Of a stretch of DNA of 44,180 bases, positions 33,675-40,517 are shown in pieces. The notes under the pieces were generated by a model. That model was not told the DNA's origin. It worked only from the letters and a program-made list of their open reading frames with translations, and searched no databases. Position numbers and translations under genes: made by a program. The DNA comes from Treponema sp. (GTDB taxonomy: Bacteria; Spirochaetota; Spirochaetia; Treponematales; Breznakiellaceae), in assembly GCA_009787775.1 (NCBI GenBank), contig WQSQ01000001.1, positions 65,924 through 110,103 of the forward strand, read 5' to 3'. The first letter of the stretch is position 1, and each line of letters begins with the position of its first letter.

Positions 33675-33716
33675 CAAACTTCGTTTGGTTCAATAACTGA
33701 AGTTATCGAACAACTC
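33675..33716 (-). repeat. Interspersed double-hairpin element, copy B (supplies a stop codon)
   Basis: CAAAC-TTC-GTTTG (33675-33687) is followed by GTTCAATAACT / AGTTATCGAAC (33688-33711, one mismatch), then AACTCT. The minus strand reads GAGTTGTTCGATAACTTCAG: its GAT-AA.. gives the TAA stop at 33703 and the C-terminal VVR residues of the ribbon-helix-helix gene. Same layout as copy A but a different main stem. Confidence 0.8.
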
Positions 33717-33900
33717 TAATGTCATTTTTCTTCTTTCTTTTCTTTACACATTCGCTTAAAAGGAACTCTATCTGCCCATTTGTCGAACGAAAATCATCCT
33801 CTGCCCAGGCAGATAGTTCTCTCCACAACGAATCCGAAAGGCGAAGCAGAAATTGCTTTTTATCGCGCGGTGCTTCGCCGCAGGGCTCATCTTTACCCAT
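33703..33900 (-). CDS. Arc/ribbon-helix-helix-like small protein
   Basis: 65 aa. KKQFLLRLSDSLWRELSAWA, then EDDFRSTNGQIEFLLSECVK and KRKKKN, fits an Arc-type ribbon-helix-helix: a short strand (FLLRL), two helices, and the 'RS-N-x-x-I-E-x-L-L' feature. It starts 6 nt after the SPFH gene. Such Arc-family genes recur next to SPFH genes in many bacteria; it may bind DNA as an autoregulator. No toxin partner is visible. Its last residues and stop codon lie inside repeat element copy B, so the 3' end may have been altered by the element. Confidence 0.72.
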   Translation of the reverse strand: MGKDEPCGEAPRDKKQFLLRLSDSLWRELSAWAEDDFRSTNGQIEFLLSECVKKRKKKNDIRVVR

Positions 33901-33906
33901 TTTAAT

Positions 33907-34944
33907 TTAATATAATGAACCTGAGTTTACTACAGGCTGCGCATCACGGTTTCCGCACAATACGACAAGAAGATTGCTTACCATTGCCGCTTTTCTTTCT
34001 TCGTCAAGTTTGACTATACCGGTCTCATTTAATTTAGAAAGAGCCATTTCGACCATGCCTACAGCTCCCTGTACAATAAGTTGCCTTGCATCCACTACCG
34101 CAGAAGCCTGCTGACGCTGAAGCATTGCCGCAGCGATTTCCGGAGCGTAGTAAAGGTTTGTTATGCGCGCTTCTTGAATTTCAAGCCCGGCTATTTCAAC
34201 CTTGCTTTGTATCTCTTCTTTAAGTTTTACGGCAATTTCCTGGCTGGAACCGTGCAGGGATTTCTCGCCTGCGTCCTCGGACGCTCCGCTGTTGTATGAG
34301 TCATACGGATAAAGACGCACAATGTTGCGTAACGCAGAGTCGCATTGAATTGATAAAAATTCCTTGTAGTTGTCGACATTAAAAACAGCCTTTGCCGTGT
34401 TTACAACTTTCCAGATTACCACTATGCCAATCATTATCGGGTTTCCCAGCTGGTCGTTTACCTTTTGCTTTTCGTTATTCAATGTGGACGCTTTAAGCGA
34501 TATTTTCCTGCTTCCGGTACCAGGATTTACGTTTATTCTGGTTCCTTCGCTGAATGCCGATACCGTCTGGTTTAATGTCTGGGATTGGGTAGTGGTGCTC
34601 TGCGCGGGATTCACTCCGACGCAGAAGGGGTTTACATAGAAGAATCCTTCTTTCTTGATTGTGCCGACATACTTTCCGAAAAGGGTAAGTACTATAGCCT
34701 CGTTCGGTTTTATTATTTTCAGCCCCATGTAAAAAATTGGGCAGATAATAAAACCAACAAGAGTGCCGCCTATTACGCAGGCTAAACCAAGAGTGAAGTC
34801 TCTTTCGCCGTCCAAAAGTATAATACCGTAAACAAATACGGCAGTGCCGACAAGAATAAATAATGTAATAACAATTAATGCAAACATACCGCTTGAGGTT
34901 TTTTTCTCCATTTCCTCATAATGTATTTTTTCCGAATTTACCAT
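33907..34944 (-). CDS. SPFH/prohibitin-domain membrane protein
   Basis: 345 aa from ATG 34944 (GGAGG SD; an upstream in-frame TTG is part of it). Two N-terminal membrane helices (MFALIVITLFILVGTAVFVY, ACVIGGTLVGFIICPIFY), then an SPFH domain: LKIIKPNEAIVLTLFGKYVG, FFYVNPFCVGVNPAQ, GIVVIWKVVNTAKAVFNVDN, and the helical AGLEIQEARITNLYYAPEIA-x-x-M-L-Q-R-Q-Q-A. It is of the stomatin/flotillin-like type that forms membrane microdomain assemblies. Paired with the RHH gene. Upstream is the 23-bp palindromic array 2. Confidence 0.88.
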   Translation of the reverse strand: MVNSEKIHYEEMEKKTSSGMFALIVITLFILVGTAVFVYGIILLDGERDFTLGLACVIGGTLVGFIICPIFYMGLKIIKPNEAIVLTLFGKYVGTIKKEGFFYVNPFCVGVNPAQSTTTQSQTLNQTVSAFSEGTRINVNPGTGSRKISLKASTLNNEKQKVNDQLGNPIMIGIVVIWKVVNTAKAVFNVDNYKEFLSIQCDSALRNIVRLYPYDSYNSGASEDAGEKSLHGSSQEIAVKLKEEIQSKVEIAGLEIQEARITNLYYAPEIAAAMLQRQQASAVVDARQLIVQGAVGMVEMALSKLNETGIVKLDEERKAAMVSNLLVVLCGNRDAQPVVNSGSLY

Positions 34945-35030
34945 AAAACCCTCCAATATTAATATAATATCAAAATGATATCACAACAGTGAATTATTGT
35001 CAAGAAGATTTATCATAATCGAAAAAGAAA

Positions 35031-35345
35031 TTAATTCCTTTGTGCACCTTTGCCGTCTTTACAGCAAAAACACACAGCTATTATTTCCGGCAAAGAGAGT
35101 TTTACGGTAATATACTCTGTTGTACAAGGCTGGTACAACACACTGTACAAGGCTAGTACAACCCTTTGTACAAAGCTAGTACAACAGGCTAAATTAGGCT
35201 TAGTAAGCCTGTTGATACAGTCACATCTGGAATTCCAGGGCAGATTTAGCCGGATTTTATCTGTTTCCGGCATAAAGAGACTGTTATTACCTGAGATTCT
35301 TTGAGGGACAATGGAAAAGAATGAAATATGGTAAATGTAAAATCC
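35031..35345. other. Non-coding region containing palindromic array 2
   Basis: About 315 bp between the SPFH gene's upstream region and the lipoprotein stop. It carries the array at 35121-35189 and, just after, AGGCTTA-G-TAAGCCT (35196-35211), an odd palindrome. Small open frames here have no SD and low coding character; I call none. Confidence 0.6.
35121..35189. repeat. 23-bp palindromic tandem array 2
   Basis: Three contiguous 23-bp units, 35121-35143, 35144-35166 and 35167-35189. Each has TTGTAC / GTACAA arms (first T from the preceding base) around a 7-nt centre AAGGCTG, AAGGCTA or AAAGCTA. Same period and inverted-repeat design as array 1, but no sequence similarity to it. Confidence 0.85.
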
Positions 35346-35359
35346 CAGGTTAAATAAAT

Positions 35360-36010
35360 CTATTCCATGTATTTAATTTTAAAGAAATTCAAGTTTGGAG
35401 GAAACCATGCGGGATCCATGGCTATTCCGTCATACAGTTCAAAATCATCGTAAATTCCGCTCCCGAATTGCTCCTCATTATCGATAGCAAGATCGTATTC
35501 AATGCCCATTCGTGAATATATATTTCCTTTTTCATACTCACTGATTATTTCATCCATTTCGCTTTCATTAATAAATCTTTCAATAAAAATATAATAATGA
35601 TTAATTACACTACCTGGATCTTTAGCCACTAAAGGTTCATTTATTTTCGAGCGTAATGTTCTGCCGTTTTCTTGTGAATGAATTAAATTAAACATACCGG
35701 TTGAACCTCCGGATTCGTCCGCTGATTCATTAAGGTATATTGCAATATTGACATTTTCCATGTTTAAAAGGATCTCGCAGCCGCCAATTGAAATATTACC
35801 GTTTTTAAATTCAAAACTTTGAATTTGATAATCTCCCATATATTGAACCGGTATGCATAAAAAAGCGCCATTTTCATTATTTAGCATGAATATTGATAAT
35901 GTATTTTTTAATGTAAAATCATAACGGCGTTCGCGCTGTATTAACCGCGCTGTTGCGCAATTTGAGAGAACAATCATTATTAATAAACATAAATATATAT
36001 TTTTTTTCAT
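35360..36010 (-). CDS. Lipoprotein of unknown function
   Basis: 216 aa with a type II signal peptide (MKKNIYLCLLIMIVLSNC; lipobox VLSNC). The mature part is mixed alpha/beta with YDFTLKNTLSIFMLNNENGA, FLCIPVQYMGDYQIQSFEF, then a second half rich in Glu/Asp. No domain recognised. Probably anchored to the inner face of the outer membrane or facing the periplasm. No SD; a TATAAT (36024-36029) lies 13 nt upstream. Interspersed element copy C lies just upstream, in the gap to the Sel1/ankyrin gene. Confidence 0.75.
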   Translation of the reverse strand: MKKNIYLCLLIMIVLSNCATARLIQRERRYDFTLKNTLSIFMLNNENGAFLCIPVQYMGDYQIQSFEFKNGNISIGGCEILLNMENVNIAIYLNESADESGGSTGMFNLIHSQENGRTLRSKINEPLVAKDPGSVINHYYIFIERFINESEMDEIISEYEKGNIYSRMGIEYDLAIDNEEQFGSGIYDDFELYDGIAMDPAWFPPNLNFFKIKYME

Positions 36011-36023
36011 ATAGTATGCATTT

Positions 36024-36029
36024 ATTATA
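36024..36029 (-). promoter_or_regulatory. -10 box of the lipoprotein gene
   Basis: TATAAT 13 nt before the ATG at 36010, no SD between. A -35 is not convincing (TTTCAG at 17-nt spacing). Confidence 0.4.
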
Positions 36030-36033
36030 ATGA

Positions 36034-36065
36034 AGTTGTTCGTTAACTGAAATTATCGAACAACT
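36034..36065 (-). repeat. Interspersed hairpin element, copy C (main hairpin only)
   Basis: AGTTGTTCG (36034-36042) pairs with CGAACAACT (36057-36065) around TTAACTGAAATTAT, which is itself partly self-complementary. It shares the GTTGTTCG...CGAACAACTC outer arms with copy B; the small CAAAC/GTTTG hairpin is absent. Confidence 0.75.
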
Positions 36066-36081
36066 CCATTATTCCGTTCAT

Positions 36082-38661
36082 TCAGTACGCACATGCTCCG
36101 TATTTCAGCAGCAGCTCTTCTGCATCGGACAAGTTATTATCCATTGCAATTGATAACGGCGTATTTTTTTTTGAATCAGTGAAGTTAACATTTGCTCCTT
36201 TTTTAATTAATAGTTCCAGAAACTCAATAATACAGGGCGCGCTTTCTCCGATGGTTGGCCCGCCGGCAGTTTTAAACCCATTTCTTACTGCCATTACAAG
36301 GGGCGGGAGATCCTGCAATACAGAGCTTGTAAGGTTCGGATCTGCGCCATGTTCCAAAAGAAGCTTTGCTTGTTTGATTGCCAATTCGTTAAAAGGCTGA
36401 AAAATCTCCTCTGTATTTCTCTCTTCCTTATACTCCGGAGCAAGACAGTGAACAAGAGGAGTCCATTCAATATCGCTGAAAACAGCTGTTTTATCAGGGT
36501 TAGCGCCATACTCAAGCAATAACTGAAGAATTTCTGCAGACTCACAATCATTGCATGTTTGATTTATAAGAGCGGTAGAATTATCAGCTGCTAATGCATT
36601 AACATCCGCGCCGTTATCAACAAGGAACTTCAGCATCTTCCTGGGGTCTTTCATTTTTTTCCACGGTTTCCTTGTTGTAATAAAATAAAGCGGCGCCGGT
36701 CCCCAGGAAACAAATTTTGGGCTGACTGGGGTGTTTAAAAGAGAGAAGTCAGGAACCAAACCAAAGGTTTGATGGAATGAGGAGTCTGCAGCTTCGTCCA
36801 GTAATCGTTTTAACAGTTCGTATTCTTCAAAAAAAGAGAGAGCTGCCGCAAAATCAACATAATCGCCTGTGGTTTTGAAATTAAGAAAATCACCTATAGG
36901 CTTTGACGCACCGTTTTTTAACTTATCAATCATTTGCGCGTAAGGTGCCAGTCTCTCATCAAGTGTTTGAGCGCTGTGTTTCTCGCTGCATACTTTAATC
37001 ATCCAACTGCGGAATTTCTCATGCTCGTTCGCGTCTTCTGTAAGCTCCAGTGCTGTTTGGAAGTCTGTTATTGCGGCATCAAGACTTCCGCGGTTATAAT
37101 ATATCCTGCCCCTTTGAAAATAGTTTTCAGCATTTTCATGCTTTTTATTCCTCTGTTTCCATTCTTTCTCGAGAGAATTAATATCTTCTCCGCAAATATC
37201 CAATAACTGCATTCTGACTACATCCGGGCCATAGTTTTGCTGTATGCTGACAATACCCTGCGTTATTATCTTTCTTGCGGTATGATCCGCTCCTTCTTTC
37301 TTGTATGTTTCAAGGAGATTTTCAATAATTACTTTGATAATATCGACATCTGTCCCGTCCGCCGCGAGGGAAAAACCTGTTTTTAGAAAAAAGTTCTGTT
37401 CCGCTTCCGCTAAATCGCTAAAAGACAAAGTCTTTTTTAGAGCCTGTTCAGACAACGCAAGGAATCTGTTGATTAATGCATTACAGTCTTCATTGCAAAA
37501 CGTAATCCCTTTGCTGTGATCATCCAGCGGATAAAAATTGTTTGCAAAATACGCGATTTTATCAGTATCAGGCGGTCTATCTTTTCCATACTCCTTATTG
37601 TAGTTATAAAGCATAACAAGCTGATGAAAAGATATGTTATGGAGTGTTTCCGCCGCGCACTCAAGCCAGAGGATACCTTTATCGTAGCCGTCCTCATTAT
37701 TATTGATGACCCTATACAGCCAGCAATCATCAGGCAAAGCGGCAATGGTTCGTTTACTATGTTTATTAGTTTCAGAAATAAAATCTTCGCTGTGAACAAG
37801 AATATATCCCAGTTGATCTGCGACTCTTCCGTAAATTTGAGTGTCAATATACCACTGAGATGCCGATTTAAATCCGCAGTATTGAATCTTTCCTGTTTCA
37901 TACATATAGTCAAGACAATCAAGCGCTGCGTAATAACCTTGCTTAACTGCAATTTCAAGACAGAGCCTTGCTTTATCGTAATTCTTTTCTAAAATGCCGC
38001 CCTTTAAATATTCCAGTCCCAGATAATAATTTGATACCCCATCTTCTCCGTTATTTTCAACAGCCTTTTTAAAACATTCAATTGCTTTCTCTCGGTTCTG
38101 AGGTAAGCCCTCCTCGCCGCTGTAGTAAATAATTCCAGCACAGCTTAACCCTCTGTTAATCCAGTTTATTTTTCTGTCTTCGTCCGTCTCTGCGCTGTTA
38201 ATGGCTTTGCTTTTTCCCGCTTCTTCATACCAAGAAACTGCCTGTTTATAATCCTGTTTAACCCCTTCGCCTTCTTCGTACATTTCGCCGATGTTATATT
38301 TCGCTTTTGCGCTTCCTTTTTCAGATGCTTTTATAAACCAGTGCAATGCCTTTGTATAAAAAGGAAACACGGCGCGCTTGTATTGAAAAGCCAATTCAAT
38401 CATTGCTTTCATACAGCCGTGTTCAGCAGCTGCCTGATAATATTTTTTCGCAATGTCGTAATCCCACTCCCTGTTGTTTTCACCGTCGTAGTGATCTTTG
38501 CCAATCCTGAACATTTCGTCAGGAGAAAGCCCGTCAAGTTTAAGATCAGAGTAGTTTATATCTTTCATAAATGAAGTGTAATGATCTGCATTGTCAGGGT
38601 TATCTTGAATCATTTTATTAAGGTCTTCGCCGTCAAAATCTTTCTTAATTATTTCGCCCAT
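36082..38661 (-). CDS. Sel1/TPR/ankyrin-repeat protein
   Basis: 859 aa, cytosolic (no signal peptide). The N-terminal half has about six Sel1 repeats (DEMFRIGKDHYDGENN, DIAKKYYQAAAEHGCMKAMI, AKYNIGEMYEEGEGVKQDYK, NYYLGLEYLKGGILEKNYDK). Near residues 515-550 is a TPR (ENYFQRGRIYYNRGSLDAAI). The C-terminal third (about 665-859) holds about four ankyrin repeats (LKFLVDNGADVNALAADNST, ILQLLLEYGANPDK, KQAKLLLEHGADPN, LELLIKKGANVNFTDSKKNT). AGGAG SD before ATG 38661. A modular protein-interaction scaffold; in host-associated bacteria such proteins may act in host interaction, but nothing here shows secretion. Confidence 0.87.
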   Translation of the reverse strand: MGEIIKKDFDGEDLNKMIQDNPDNADHYTSFMKDINYSDLKLDGLSPDEMFRIGKDHYDGENNREWDYDIAKKYYQAAAEHGCMKAMIELAFQYKRAVFPFYTKALHWFIKASEKGSAKAKYNIGEMYEEGEGVKQDYKQAVSWYEEAGKSKAINSAETDEDRKINWINRGLSCAGIIYYSGEEGLPQNREKAIECFKKAVENNGEDGVSNYYLGLEYLKGGILEKNYDKARLCLEIAVKQGYYAALDCLDYMYETGKIQYCGFKSASQWYIDTQIYGRVADQLGYILVHSEDFISETNKHSKRTIAALPDDCWLYRVINNNEDGYDKGILWLECAAETLHNISFHQLVMLYNYNKEYGKDRPPDTDKIAYFANNFYPLDDHSKGITFCNEDCNALINRFLALSEQALKKTLSFSDLAEAEQNFFLKTGFSLAADGTDVDIIKVIIENLLETYKKEGADHTARKIITQGIVSIQQNYGPDVVRMQLLDICGEDINSLEKEWKQRNKKHENAENYFQRGRIYYNRGSLDAAITDFQTALELTEDANEHEKFRSWMIKVCSEKHSAQTLDERLAPYAQMIDKLKNGASKPIGDFLNFKTTGDYVDFAAALSFFEEYELLKRLLDEAADSSFHQTFGLVPDFSLLNTPVSPKFVSWGPAPLYFITTRKPWKKMKDPRKMLKFLVDNGADVNALAADNSTALINQTCNDCESAEILQLLLEYGANPDKTAVFSDIEWTPLVHCLAPEYKEERNTEEIFQPFNELAIKQAKLLLEHGADPNLTSSVLQDLPPLVMAVRNGFKTAGGPTIGESAPCIIEFLELLIKKGANVNFTDSKKNTPLSIAMDNNLSDAEELLLKYGACAY

Positions 38662-38893
38662 AACGATTCTCCTGATTTATGAAATACTGCTGTAATAACA
38701 TCATTTGTTGTTTAATATTAGCACAGGTTTATAGGATATATCTATATAACATTATGGAAAAGACGGGATAGAACATACTGGATGAATATAATGTTATTGT
38801 TCCGTAACAAATCGTTATTTTTGGCTAATTATCTCACGTGCGGCGGTATAACCTCCTGTATTTTTTATGCCGTACCATGTTATTATAAAAATA
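38662..38893. other. Intergenic region between divergent genes
   Basis: AT-rich, 232 bp. It contains the SD of the Sel1/ankyrin gene and a weak hairpin TTGTT-CCGT-AACAA near 38796-38810. No gene seen. Confidence 0.5.
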
Positions 38894-38922
38894 TTGACAT
38901 TTATACCAATATATGATACAAT
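38894..38922 (+). promoter_or_regulatory. Consensus sigma70 promoter of the small gene at 38965
   Basis: TTGACA (38894-38899), 17 nt, TACAAT (38917-38922), followed by about 40 nt with an AAGGA SD. Confidence 0.75.
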
Positions 38923-38964
38923 TTCTTCTCGTAGGTTGAAAATATTTATTATAAGGATGAAAGA

Positions 38965-39267
38965 ATGATAAATGTAGAAGCTGAAGTAAATAAACACAAA
39001 AACTGCAAAAACAAAGATGAGCTTGCAATGATTATTAAAGGGTACAAGAGCCTTGCGCTCCAAAATGCAAGTGATCTTATGATGGCAGGGCAAATTAATT
39101 CGGTGGTGTTTAAATTGCAGGAAATCTGTGATAAACTTCCGGCTGCGCCTTTAAAGAAAATACCCACCGGCAGATCAGATGCCCAGACAAAAACAGCAAA
39201 GATTACAAATGAAGAAAAAGCTAAAATAAATGCCGCATGGAAGAAAAAGGCAGGAAGCACAGGCTAG
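38965..39267 (+). CDS. Small protein of unknown function
   Basis: 100 aa, charged, helical and soluble: MINVEAEVNKHKNCKNKDEL, then IIKGYKSLALQNASDLMMAG and a lysine-rich tail ITNEEKAKINAAWKKK. Strong promoter and AAGGA SD upstream make it a likely real gene. I recognise no family. It stands at the left edge of the decayed mobile-element region, so it may be accessory DNA. Confidence 0.65.
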   Translation: MINVEAEVNKHKNCKNKDELAMIIKGYKSLALQNASDLMMAGQINSVVFKLQEICDKLPAAPLKKIPTGRSDAQTKTAKITNEEKAKINAAWKKKAGSTG

Positions 39268-39588
39268 GGCGGTATTTGGATAGGAGTGAGCTCAAATCCG
39301 GAAAAACATCATGGCAATTGAGTCGTTTCCGAAGCTCTGTGAATTTTGGAAATAGCTCTTGAAAGAGCGATCTATTGAACCTGAACCGAGGGTTCGCACT
39401 CATTTTGTACTTAAATTTATTAGTGCTTTTCTAAAGGTTGAAGCGTTAGAAAAGCCTCGGTCATTAAGTATTATTACGAGTGTTTTTGAATATTGGAAGA
39501 AATGAATATAGATTATTCTGAACCTTGACAATTTGTGGTGAACTAAACCAGTATTACCAATATTTCATAGTTGGTATTGGTATTTGCG
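39268..39588. other. Non-coding degraded region
   Basis: No frame longer than about 40 codons looks coding. It contains a TACCAATA...TATTGGTA inverted repeat (39555-39582) just before the tRNA-like remnant. Confidence 0.5.
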
Positions 39589-39660
39589 CCACCTAAGCTC
39601 AGTTGGTAGAGCAGTAGACTGAAAAGCTGTATGCTTAATGTTCAATGTTATAGTTAGGTA
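39589..39660 (+). pseudogene. Degenerate tRNA-Phe-like sequence
   Basis: The 5' half is tRNA-like: an acceptor-like GCCACCT, perfect D arm GCTC-AGTTGGTA-GAGC, and an anticodon loop CTGAAAA (anticodon GAA, Phe). The anticodon stem GTAGA/GCTGT has an A-G mismatch and two wobbles, the T arm (TAATG/TTATA) does not pair, and the D arm is preceded by AA instead of the usual TA. A decayed gene or a displaced attachment-site copy. Confidence 0.6.
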
Positions 39661-39725
39661 GAACGAATTTAGCGCTATTATGGCAAAGTTACCTTATAAC
39701 AGCTAATTGCGATTATCTGCATAAC

Positions 39726-40079
39726 TTTTGGGATTTCTCTACTTCACAGTACTTTCATGAACTTGAAACAATGGGGAAAAGAACCTCAACCTGAACATGC
39801 ATTTGAAATGCAAAAAATAGTAAAACGGTATTATGACCCTTTTTTTCATAAAAGATTACTATGCGAAATTGATGTGTGTTCTATGCAGAAATTTATCCTT
39901 CATTAAAAACATGAGAAAAAACTTGCAAGTTCCACTATTAATTCTGCCAGGAATACTGCGCTTAAGGCGCTTCGATATGCCTTGCGTAAAAAAATTATTT
40001 TAAATTTGAATTTCAAAATGTTCTCTGGGTAAGCAGGAAAACTATCGAACGAGGAATCCTTTCATCCTATGAGCTTGAA
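39726..40079 (+). pseudogene. Tyrosine recombinase (integrase) N-terminal remnant
   Basis: Conceptual translation gives FWDFSTSQYF, a frameshift, then MNLKQWGKEPQPEHAFEMQK and IVKRYYDPFFHKRLLCEID, a TAA at 39904-39906, HEKKLASSTINSARNTALKA and LRYALRKK, a TAA at 40030-40032, and TIERGILSSYELE. This is the SAM-like core-binding domain of a phage-type integrase (pattern LASSTINSARN...ALRYA...I). No catalytic R-H-R-Y part remains. It lies about 65 nt after the tRNA-like remnant, as expected of a tRNA-integrating island. Confidence 0.75.
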
Positions 40080-40365
40080 GTGGAAATGGCGGACTCAGGC
40101 AGTGCGGTGATAAAAAAAACGGAAAAAATATGATGTAATATTCATGGATCACATGATACCGAAAATGGGCGTTGTAGCTATGATGGCAAACGCTTTGGTA
40201 GGAAATAACAGGATGTTTGAGAATAACAGTTTTGACGATTTTATACCTAAACCAGTCGATATAAATTAAATAAATACAATATTAGTTAAATTTGTGAGGG
40301 ACATGCATCCGGAAGAAGTTAAAAAATATAAACTTGGAACAGTTGCAAAGAACGAAAATATTTAA
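40080..40365 (+). pseudogene. Response-regulator receiver remnant, fused to the integrase fragment
   Basis: Directly after the integrase segment the frame continues with VEMADSGSAVIKKTEK, meets TGA (40131-40133), and after a -1 shift reads KYDVIFMDHMIPKMGVVAMM, then ANALVGNNRMFENNSFDDFI and PKPVDIN. YDVIFMDHMIPKM carries the phospho-acceptor Asp and KP the conserved Lys of a receiver domain, but residues between M-P-K-M and ANAL are deleted. A third frame adds KFVRDMHPEEVKKYKLG up to TAA at 40365. Probably the tail of a hybrid sensor kinase. Confidence 0.75.
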
Positions 40366-40420
40366 GAAAATTAAAGCTGTCCTTATTGTATATAATTCTT
40401 CGTAAATCCCGTAAAACCTA

Positions 40421-40449
40421 TTGACATAGTAAGTATTTTAGCCTATCAT
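40421..40449 (+). promoter_or_regulatory. Sigma70 promoter of the ABC importer operon
   Basis: TTGACA (40421-40426), 17-nt spacer, TATCAT (40444-40449), about 69 nt before the first gene. Confidence 0.75.
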
Positions 40450-40463
40450 GTCATTAAAACATA

Positions 40464-40495
40464 ATACATATTAATAACATATGTTTAATATGTAT
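40464..40495 (+). promoter_or_regulatory. Operator-like inverted repeat in the ABC operon leader
   Basis: Perfect 11-bp arms ATACATATTAA (40464-40474) and TTAATATGTAT (40485-40495) around a 10-nt centre containing ACATATGT. It lies 15 nt after the -10, so over the transcription start and leader, which suits a repressor site. Confidence 0.6.
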
Positions 40496-40517
40496 ACAAC
40501 AATTTAGGAGGATCAAA

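Noticed and set aside
33703-33900. RHH gene as antitoxin of a toxin-antitoxin pair
   Set aside because: The neighbour is an SPFH protein and no small toxin-like gene is adjacent.
35121-35189. Array 2 as a CRISPR or as a coding repeat
   Set aside because: No spacers; the overlapping open frames have no SD and the pattern is palindromic rather than codon-structured.
37516-37992. Plus-strand 158-codon frame inside the Sel1/ankyrin gene
   Set aside because: Antisense shadow; the minus-strand protein has clear Sel1 repeats across the same bases.
39589-39660. Functional tRNA-Phe
   Set aside because: T arm does not pair, the anticodon stem has a mismatch, and the position before the D arm is wrong.
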